64,000 bases of DNA from Croceibacterium salegens (GTDB lineage Bacteria; Pseudomonadota; Alphaproteobacteria; Sphingomonadales; Sphingomonadaceae): NCBI RefSeq assembly GCF_009827435.1, contig NZ_WTYM01000033.1, forward strand, positions 124,001 through 188,000, read 5' to 3'. Positions 58,245 through 64,000 of the stretch are shown here, piece after piece. Numbering within the stretch: position 1 is the first letter of the stretch; each line of letters opens with the position of its first letter. The translations under genes and the position numbers were made by a program. The notes beneath the pieces are model-generated. The model worked only from the letters and a program-made list of their open reading frames with translations. It was not told where the DNA came from and did not search any database.

Positions 58245-58445
58245 CCGCCGGGCAAAATGCGGTATTTGCGCCGCCCGTGAGCACGACCTGCATCCGCACT
58301 GCCGCATCCACCCGCCAACAAGCGGGCGATCGGGTGCGCGTGTGCCAGGTTCGCGGCTAGCCGCAGCTTTCGCCTCACATCCGCACCCGGCCCTCCCGGC
58401 CGGATGCATGACGGCCGGACTCCCCATTCCACAAGGATCCGTCCG

Positions 58446-58907
58446 ATGACCACCGAAAACGAAATCGAACACATTGCCCGCAGGATGCTGGCACGCACCC
58501 TGCCCAAGCCGGAATGGACGCACCGCGCCCATTTCGCCGCAGCGCTGTGGCTACTGCGCTTTCCAGAACACTTGCCCGAAGATGGCATGCCCGCCGCCAT
58601 CCGCGCCTACAACGAGGCCACCGGAGTGGCGAACACCCCAAGGAGCGGTTTTCATGCGACGATAACCGAAGCCTCGCTGCGCGGCGCGGCGGCCTGCCTG
58701 GCCGACTGGCCAGGCGCGCCGCTCGGCGAAGTGCTGGATGCCTTGCTGGCGTCGGAACTGGGAACCTCGCGCTGGCCGCTCACCTACTGGAGCGAAGGCC
58801 GGCTGATGAGCCCCGAAGCCCGGCGCCACTGGGTCGAGCCCGATATCCTGCCGCTGCCGTGGCCAGAACGAACGGCGGTACTGGCGGGCGCGGGCCGCGC
58901 AGGCTAG
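58446..58907 (+). CDS. Hypothetical helical protein
   Basis: 153 residues, soluble. The N-terminal third contains EWTHRAHFAAALWLLRF, a His-rich helix motif seen in small uncharacterised proteins; later SGFHATITEAS and WPLTYWSEGRLMSPEARRHWVEPD. No named family is recognised. It is followed 9 bp later by the PepSY gene. Confidence 0.7.
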   Translation: MTTENEIEHIARRMLARTLPKPEWTHRAHFAAALWLLRFPEHLPEDGMPAAIRAYNEATGVANTPRSGFHATITEASLRGAAACLADWPGAPLGEVLDALLASELGTSRWPLTYWSEGRLMSPEARRHWVEPDILPLPWPERTAVLAGAGRAG

Positions 58908-58916
58908 CAACCCGCC

Positions 58917-59600
58917 ATGGCCAAACAACGCATGATGCTCCGCTTCGCTCGCTGGCACATCTGGCTCGGTTGGCTGGTCGGCGTACCGGTCCTGATGTGG
59001 ACAGTTACCGGACTGGTCATGGTCACGCGACCGATCGACGAAGTGCGCGGCGATGCCCTGCGTGCCCCGCCGACGGCGTTGCAGACCGGAGCCTTCACCC
59101 TGCCCGACTTCGGCGAGCCGGTCAGCAAGGTGGAGCTCGTCCAACAGCTAAGCGGGCCGGTGTGGATCGTCACCACGAGCGACGGCGGGCACTTTCGCTA
59201 CGATGCCGCCAGTGGAGTGGTGCTGCCGCCCGTCATCGAAAGCGAAGCCCGGAAAATCGCGAAGCAGGTCTATGCCGGCGACGCGGAACTGCAGACGGTG
59301 TCCTACATTCCATACGACGAGGTTCCGCTCGAAGTCAGGCAGCCGATCAACATCTGGCAACTCCACTATGCGGACGGGACCAACCTCTATCTCGAGGCGG
59401 CGACCGGGCAACTCCTCGCGGTTCGCACGGGATGGTGGCGCATCTACGATTTCATGTGGGGCCTTCACATCATGGACTTGCAAGGGCGCGAGAACGCGCA
59501 CGGCACGGTCATCATCGTCTTCGCCACGCTGGCGATGCTGGGAGCGTTGCTCGGTTGCATCCTGATGTTTCGGCGGCGCAAGGCCCGGGTGAAGGCGTGA
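58917..59600 (+). CDS. PepSY-domain membrane protein
   Basis: 227 residues. Membrane helix 1 (WLGWLVGVPVLMWTVTGLVM, about 17-36), a periplasmic part with one PepSY-like repeat (VWIVTTSDGGHFRYDAASG and INIWQLHYADGTNLYLEAATGQL), and a C-terminal helix (VIIVFATLAMLGALLGCILM) ending in a basic tail. This is half of the PepSY-TM type found with iron-siderophore receptors. Its stop overlaps the next GTG start (GTGA). Confidence 0.8.
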   Translation: MAKQRMMLRFARWHIWLGWLVGVPVLMWTVTGLVMVTRPIDEVRGDALRAPPTALQTGAFTLPDFGEPVSKVELVQQLSGPVWIVTTSDGGHFRYDAASGVVLPPVIESEARKIAKQVYAGDAELQTVSYIPYDEVPLEVRQPINIWQLHYADGTNLYLEAATGQLLAVRTGWWRIYDFMWGLHIMDLQGRENAHGTVIIVFATLAMLGALLGCILMFRRRKARVKA

Positions 59601-60211
59601 CCCTACCCGTCCTCCCACCGCTACTCGACCTCACCGGAACCGCGGTCTTCGCGCTGACCGGCGCGCTGATCGCGGCGCGGCTGCGGCAAACTTTCGTGAC
59701 AATGGCATTCTTCGCGCTCGTGACCGGCGTCGGCGGCGGCACGGTGCGCGACCTCCTTATCGGAGAGCCGGTGTTCTGGCTGCACGATCCATGGGTCGCG
59801 CCTGTAATCTTGGCGACCGCACTTGTTGCCTGGTTCACGCCGAGCACCTGGTGGGCGGGCAAGCTGCTGTTGTGGGGCGATGCAGCTGGGCTGGCCGTTT
59901 ACTCGGTGCTCGGCACCGCCAAAGCGTTGGCTTTCGACGTGGCGCCGCTACCCGCCGCGATCGTCGGAGTGATATCGGGCTGCGTCGGCGGGATCATCCG
60001 TGATGTCCTAGCCGGGCAACCGTCGATCCTCATGCGGCCCGAGCTCTACGTCACCGCCGCAGCACTTGCGGCGACGCTTTGTATGGGCGGCACGCTGATG
60101 GGCCTGCCGCAGGGGCTGGTCTGGAGCCTGGCCGTACTGGCCGGATTCGTGCTGCGCGGCGCGGCAGTCCTCTGGAAGATCGAACTGCCCGCCTATTCGC
60201 GCGACGCCTGA
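59597..60211 (+). CDS. TRIC/UPF0126 family membrane channel-like protein
   Basis: 204 residues with seven hydrophobic helices. The family repeat is clear: DLTGTAVFALTGALIAAR with TGVGGGTVRDLLIGEPVFW in the first half, and GLAVYSVLGTAKAL with GCVGGIIRDVLAGQPSILM in the second. Family knowledge: bacterial TRIC proteins form trimeric K+-type channels. The GTG start overlaps the PepSY stop by four bases. It converges on the next gene. Confidence 0.88.
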   Translation: MTLPVLPPLLDLTGTAVFALTGALIAARLRQTFVTMAFFALVTGVGGGTVRDLLIGEPVFWLHDPWVAPVILATALVAWFTPSTWWAGKLLLWGDAAGLAVYSVLGTAKALAFDVAPLPAAIVGVISGCVGGIIRDVLAGQPSILMRPELYVTAAALAATLCMGGTLMGLPQGLVWSLAVLAGFVLRGAAVLWKIELPAYSRDA

Positions 60212-60217
60212 AGCTGT

Positions 60218-60916
60218 TCAGCCGCCAGTATCGGTTTCGGCGCCGCTATCGTCGCCAGTCCACACCGGGCGGTCGTCCTCCTCGCCGGGAAGCGCGGTGC
60301 CGGGTGTGCCAGCGAATGCCGGGGCTGCATCCTGCGCCGTGCGGGCTTGCTGGTAGACGTCGTCGCTGTACTGGCGATCGGGACCGATGGCATCCGTGCC
60401 TTGCCAGCCGCCGATGTCGAGCTCGCGGAGGCGGCCCTCGTTGTCGATCCGGCAGGTGAAGTCCTGCCCGCCCGCGAGTTTTCCCGAAACCGTCCAGCCC
60501 TCTCCGTTGCGATTGGCACCGTCGACGGTATCGACACGGTCCGGCCCGCGCTCGACCTGGCCGACGCACATGTTCACCGCGCTGTCGAGACCGCGGCCGT
60601 CGCTGGCGTAGCTCGAACGATAGCCCTGGCGATCCTGCGGATAGGGCGGCGGCGGAGGAACACGCTCGGCGCGATCCTTCTTCGAAGCGGCTCCCGCAAT
60701 CGCAGCGATTCCGCCAAGGATCAGCACCCCAGCGAGCACGTCACCGGCATCGACCCGGTCGCGGTGATGGTAACGGCGGCCCCAGTTGTTGGCCGAATCC
60801 TCGTGATAAATCTCGGGCCCGCCGACCGGTAATTCGAGTGCGGCGGCCGGCGTGGCAAGCAGCGAAACAACCGCGGCGCTTGCGGCGGCGGCATGGAAGC
60901 GACGGAACAAGGCCAT
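60218..60916 (-). CDS. Secreted hypothetical protein, paralogue of the next gene
   Basis: 232 residues. A signal peptide (RFHAAAASAAVVSLLATPAAA) is followed by RVDAGDVLAGVLILGGIAAIAGA, a hydrophobic glycine-rich helix, a Pro-rich linker, and a domain with LDSAVNMCVGQVER and FTCRIDNEGRLRELDIGG. The C-terminal 40 residues are acidic and disordered. The same order (signal, DAGD-helix, AV..CV..ER domain) occurs in the gene at 61086, so they are a tandem duplicate. Function unknown. Confidence 0.75.
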   Translation of the reverse strand: MALFRRFHAAAASAAVVSLLATPAAALELPVGGPEIYHEDSANNWGRRYHHRDRVDAGDVLAGVLILGGIAAIAGAASKKDRAERVPPPPPYPQDRQGYRSSYASDGRGLDSAVNMCVGQVERGPDRVDTVDGANRNGEGWTVSGKLAGGQDFTCRIDNEGRLRELDIGGWQGTDAIGPDRQYSDDVYQQARTAQDAAPAFAGTPGTALPGEEDDRPVWTGDDSGAETDTGG

Positions 60917-61028
60917 GAGGGCATCCCTCCTCAGAAACCGTGCGGCGAGTCGCCGCTCAGCGTGGATGAACCGAACTATTCAATGCAGGCTTGCAACTGC
61001 CTGAACCGTTTTAAGTAATTGCGGCAAA

Positions 61029-61066
61029 GGCCCCGAACCGGGAATTTGCATTCCGTTGCCGGGGCC
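61029..61066 (-). terminator. Probable terminator after the 61086 gene
   Basis: Read on the minus strand, GGCCCCG pairs with CGGGGCC around a 24-nt loop holding a second hairpin (GGAAT-GCAA-ATTCC), then TTTG. It lies 20 bp past the stop. Confidence 0.5.
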
Positions 61067-61085
61067 CCGCCCTGCATCTCCAGCC

Positions 61086-61655
61086 TCACAGGCCGCGGAT
61101 GCCGTGATAGTCGAGGTCGACGACCCGGCCGTAGCGCACTTCGCAATTGAAGCTGCCGCTGTCGTAGCCGTTGTAGCGGCTGTTGTAGCCGCGATAATCG
61201 TTGCCCCAGCCACGGCGCCAATCGCCGTTTCGGGTATTGACCGCAATCCGGCCCCTGACCTTGTATCCATGGTTCTTGCGGTCGATGTCGCGGATGTCGG
61301 TCACCTTGGCGCGGCCGCCGTAGCTGTAGCGGTTTGCGTTGCGTTCCGCGGCGCGGACGCACTGTTCTACCGCTTGTCGTGAATTGCCGCCGCGGTGGTA
61401 GCCATAGCCGGCGCGGTAGCGCTCGTTGCCGCGATAGGGGTAGTCGTCACGGCGAAATTCGCGATCATTGCTCGTTGCAGAGGCCACTGCGGCTATACCG
61501 CCGATGATCAGCGCCCCGGCGATGATGTCACCGGCATCGATGCCGTCGTGATCGCGGTCGCGGGCCATGGCGGGAGAGGCCGAAGCCAGCGCCATCGCGC
61601 CGGCCGCGACGGTGCCGATCATGCCCCTGGCGAATGTTCCGGTGATGGTCTTCAT
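61086..61655 (-). CDS. Secreted hypothetical protein, paralogue of the 60218 gene
   Basis: 189 residues. A signal peptide (to about residue 31) is followed by GIDAGDIIAGALIIGGIAAVASA, an Arg/Tyr/Gly-rich stretch, and a domain with SRQAVEQCVRAAERNANRY and CEVRYGRVVDLDYHG. The hydrophobic DAGD-helix and the AV..CV..ER pattern match the neighbouring gene. Such proteins are frequent in sphingomonads and have no assigned role. The gene precedes a terminator, so the two paralogues are probably separate units. Confidence 0.75.
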   Translation of the reverse strand: MKTITGTFARGMIGTVAAGAMALASASPAMARDRDHDGIDAGDIIAGALIIGGIAAVASATSNDREFRRDDYPYRGNERYRAGYGYHRGGNSRQAVEQCVRAAERNANRYSYGGRAKVTDIRDIDRKNHGYKVRGRIAVNTRNGDWRRGWGNDYRGYNSRYNGYDSGSFNCEVRYGRVVDLDYHGIRGL

Positions 61656-61804
61656 GGTCTGCCCTTTCGCTATGCGGGAGCTTGACTGCTCCTCGATATG
61701 GGAAGGTCTAAGCCGTGTGCCGTGAGACGACGCTGAACTCGCTCGTTAGCTCTTGTTCAGCTTTATAGGGCTTTATATGAACGCATTAATGCGCCCCACA
61801 CGAA

Positions 61805-61840
61805 CGAAAAAGGGCCGCGAAACCAATCGGTTCGCGGCCC
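61805..61840 (-). terminator. Terminator of the ribosomal alpha operon
   Basis: A perfect 10-bp stem (GGGCCGCGAA at 61812-61821, TTCGCGGCCC at 61831-61840) with, on the minus strand, TTTTT directly after it. It lies 24 bp past the rplQ stop. Confidence 0.9.
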
Positions 61841-61863
61841 TCTTTGGTTCGATGCGAGGCCGA

Positions 61864-62283
61864 TCAGGCTTCGTCGAATTCCATTTCGTTCACGACCGGG
61901 CCCGAATCCTGACCCTTGGCGTCCTCGTCGCGGTCGACGAGTTCGATCACCGCCATCGGGGCCGCGTCGGAGGCACGGATGCCGGCCTTGACGATGCGGG
62001 TGTAACCACCCTCGCGATCGGCGTAACGCTCGGCGAGGACGTCGAACAGCTTCTTTTCCTGCGCGTCGTCCATGATCCGGGCGTGCGCGAGGCGACGATT
62101 CGACAGGCCGCCGCGCTTGGCCAGCGTGACCAGCTTCTCGACGTAGGGGCGCAGTTCCTTCGCCTTGGGCGTGGTGGTCATGATCTGCTCGTGCTTGATC
62201 AGCGCGGCAGCCATGTTGCGCAGCAGGGCGGCGCGGTGGCCCGACTTGCGCTGCAGCTTGCGGCCGGAAATGCCGTGTTTCAT
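61864..62283 (-). CDS. rplQ: 50S ribosomal protein L17
   Basis: 139 residues. The start [25 protein letters not shown] and [15 protein letters not shown] are the L17 signature; the acidic C-terminal tail ([19 protein letters not shown]) extends beyond the E. coli protein, as in many alphaproteobacteria. It is the last gene of the operon, followed by a strong terminator. Confidence 0.97.
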   Translation of the reverse strand: MKHGISGRKLQRKSGHRAALLRNMAAALIKHEQIMTTTPKAKELRPYVEKLVTLAKRGGLSNRRLAHARIMDDAQEKKLFDVLAERYADREGGYTRIVKAGIRASDAAPMAVIELVDRDEDAKGQDSGPVVNEMEFDEA

Positions 62284-62371
62284 CTCAGATACTCCGTTCG
62301 TAGGGGGCCCGTGTCAGGTAGCCCGATGCAGGCCGGAAGGAGGGGTCCGGCCCATGCCCCCGTGCGGCAAG

Positions 62372-63427
62372 TTAGCCCAGCAGTTCCTGCTCGAGCTTCT
62401 TGGCCATCTCTTCGATGTTCTCCGGCGGCCAGCCGGGGATGTCCATGCCGAGGCGCAAGCCCATCGAGCTCAGGACTTCCTTGATCTCGTTGAGCGACTT
62501 GCGGCCGAAGTTGGGCGTGCGGAGCATCTCGGCCTCGGTCTTCTGGACCAGGTCGCCGATGTAGATGATGTTGTCGTTCTTCAGGCAGTTGGCCGAACGC
62601 ACCGACAGCTCCAGTTCGTCGACCTTCTTGAGGAGGTAACGGTTGAGCTGGTTGGCGTCGCTCTCTTCCGGCTGCGCCGCGACACCGATCATGGTGCCCT
62701 GCGGCTGCGGAATGCCGTCCTCGAAGTGGACGAACAGCGTCAGCTGGTCCTGGAGGATCCGCGCGGCGTAGGCCACGGCGTCTTCCGGGGTCACGGTGCC
62801 GTCGGTCTCGACCGTCAGGCTGAGCTTGTCGAAGTCGAGCTCCTGCCCGACGCGGGCGTTCTCGACCTTGTAGCTCACCTGGCGGACCGGCGAGTAGAGC
62901 GAGTCGATCGGGATCAGGCCGATCGGAGCGTCGACCGGACGGTTCGACACGGCCGGGACGTAGCCCTTGCCGCTGTCCGCGGTCAGTTCCATGTTGAGCG
63001 TCGCGCCTTCGTCCAGGTGGCAGATCACCAGGTCGGGGTTGAGCACTTCGATATCGCCGGTCACGGCAATGTCGCCGGCCTTCACTTCGGCCGGGCCTGT
63101 GGCGGAAAGCTGCAGGCGCTTGGGGCCTTCGCCTTCCATCTTGAGCGCGACCTGCTTCACGTTGAGCACGATGTCGGTCACGTCCTCACGCACGCCGGCG
63201 AGCGACGAGAATTCGTGCAGGACGTTCTCGATCTTGATCGAGGTGATGGCTGCGCCCTGCAGCGAGGACAGCAGTACGCGGCGCAGCGCGTTGCCGAGCG
63301 TCAGGCCGTAGCCACGCTCGAGCGGCTCGGCGACGAAGGTGGCCTTGCGCTTCTTGTCGCCGCCTTCCTTGACCTCGAGCTGGTTGGGTTTCTTGAGTTC
63401 CTGCCAGTTCTTCATGTTGACGGACAT
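62372..63427 (-). CDS. rpoA: RNA polymerase alpha subunit
   Basis: 351 residues. N-terminal dimerisation domain with [43 protein letters not shown] and a linker, then the C-terminal DNA/activator-binding domain with [23 protein letters not shown] and [19 protein letters not shown]. It lies between rpsK and rplQ in the standard alpha operon order. Confidence 0.98.
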   Translation of the reverse strand: MSVNMKNWQELKKPNQLEVKEGGDKKRKATFVAEPLERGYGLTLGNALRRVLLSSLQGAAITSIKIENVLHEFSSLAGVREDVTDIVLNVKQVALKMEGEGPKRLQLSATGPAEVKAGDIAVTGDIEVLNPDLVICHLDEGATLNMELTADSGKGYVPAVSNRPVDAPIGLIPIDSLYSPVRQVSYKVENARVGQELDFDKLSLTVETDGTVTPEDAVAYAARILQDQLTLFVHFEDGIPQPQGTMIGVAAQPEESDANQLNRYLLKKVDELELSVRSANCLKNDNIIYIGDLVQKTEAEMLRTPNFGRKSLNEIKEVLSSMGLRLGMDIPGWPPENIEEMAKKLEQELLG

Positions 63428-63530
63428 GGACTTCCCCTAAAGGTGTTTGTCTTGTGGCATCGACCGCGGAGCACTTGTGTGCCGCCGCCGATGCGAATTT
63501 CTGTGCGGCTTGCGCCGCGGCAGGTTCGAA

Positions 63531-63920
63531 TCAGACGCGGCGGCGCTTGGACGGCCGGACGCCATTGTGCGGGATCGGCGTCACGTCACGGATCGACGTG
63601 ATCGTAAAGCCGACGGCCTGGAGGGCGCGCAGTGCGCTCTCACGGCCCGAGCCCGGGCCCTTGATCTCGATTTCAAGGGTGCGGACGCCGTGTTCGGCGG
63701 CCTTCTTGCCGGCGTCGTCCGCGGCCACCTGGGCGGCATACGGGGTCGACTTGCGGCTGCCCTTGAATCCCATCATGCCCGCGCTGGACCAGCTGATCGC
63801 ATTGCCCTGCGCATCGGTGATGGTGATCATGGTGTTATTGAAGCTGGCGTTCACGTGCGCGACGCCACTGGTGATGTTCTTGCGTTCCCGCCTGCGGAGG
63901 CGCTGAGGTTCACGAGCCAT
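63531..63920 (-). CDS. rpsK: 30S ribosomal protein S11
   Basis: 129 residues. [46 protein letters not shown], and [18 protein letters not shown] are the S11 signature. About 103 bp separate it from rpoA. Confidence 0.98.
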   Translation of the reverse strand: MAREPQRLRRRERKNITSGVAHVNASFNNTMITITDAQGNAISWSSAGMMGFKGSRKSTPYAAQVAADDAGKKAAEHGVRTLEIEIKGPGSGRESALRALQAVGFTITSIRDVTPIPHNGVRPSKRRRV

Positions 63921-63973
63921 GGTTCGTATCCTGTCCTAATCTCTTCTCGAAGAAGCGCTGCCCGAGGCCGCGC

Positions 63974-64000
63974 TTACTTCTTCTTGCCGGCGATCGGCTT
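63974..64000 (-). CDS. rpsM: 30S ribosomal protein S13, C-terminal end (cut by window edge)
   Basis: The last eight codons read KPIAGKKK followed by TAA on the minus strand, the typical S13 end, exactly where rpsM sits upstream of rpsK in the alpha operon. The rest lies outside the window. Confidence 0.85.
   Translation of the reverse strand, partial: KPIAGKKK

Overview
The window looks like chromosomal DNA of a high-GC alphaproteobacterium, most likely order Sphingomonadales (Erythrobacteraceae or Sphingomonadaceae type). This rests on the gene repertoire (SLAM-like barrel, SleB-type hydrolase, cobalamin-controlled TonB receptor, two CFA-synthase paralogues, mdh/suc/lpd cluster), on the signal-peptide style and on GC-rich codon use. 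No rRNA, tRNA, CRISPR array, prophage or insertion sequence was found. Most of it is ordinary core genome with dense, often overlapping operons.

Layout. 1-9.2 kb: 3' end of a lytic transglycosylase gene, greB, a yqiJK-type flotillin pair, an IalB-like secreted protein, an outer-membrane barrel, rlmN with a visible promoter, azoR, a glycine-zipper protein and an amidohydrolase. 9.2-12.8 kb: a membrane-anchored class III cyclase-like protein, divergent from an NAD+ synthetase that carries an N-terminal helix-turn-helix and has a perfect inverted repeat just before its start codon. 12.9-15.7 kb: a tightly overlapping redox operon (YceI, SDR, cytochrome b, molybdopterin oxidoreductase). 16.2-21.9 kb: two CFA-synthase-like methyltransferases around a PQQ sugar dehydrogenase-like protein, a MATE exporter and a secreted papain-fold-like protein. 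22-23.8 kb: argG, then about 445 nt that looks like a structured RNA ending in a strong terminator. 24-28.3 kb: an envelope-protein stretch with an RlpA-like protein, a secreted Hcp-like protein, a decayed copy of a CPBP protease gene and the intact CPBP gene.

28.3-46.7 kb: uvrA, an M13 peptidase, a muramidase, a LuxR-type regulator with a C-terminal membrane anchor, a diguanylate cyclase, a SLAM-like protein, thpR, and the cobalamin uptake operon btuB-btuF-btuC-btuD behind a cobalamin riboswitch. 46.7-57 kb: a GGDEF-EAL protein and the TCA cluster mdh - small secreted protein - sucD - sucA - odhB - lpd. sucC is absent from the cluster, and a REP-like palindrome pair sits between odhB and lpd. 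57-60.2 kb: a divergent SEDS-like membrane protein, a VOC protein, a PepSY protein and a TRIC-type channel. 60.2-64 kb: two paralogous secreted proteins and the 3' end of the ribosomal alpha operon (rpsM, rpsK, rpoA, rplQ) with its terminator.

The best candidates for something not yet described are the HTH-NadE fusion with its palindromic site, the structured RNA between argG and rlpA, the divergent SEDS-like protein behind lpd, and the secreted Hcp-like protein without a type VI cluster in view. All assignments come from reading motifs and context by eye; no database search was run.
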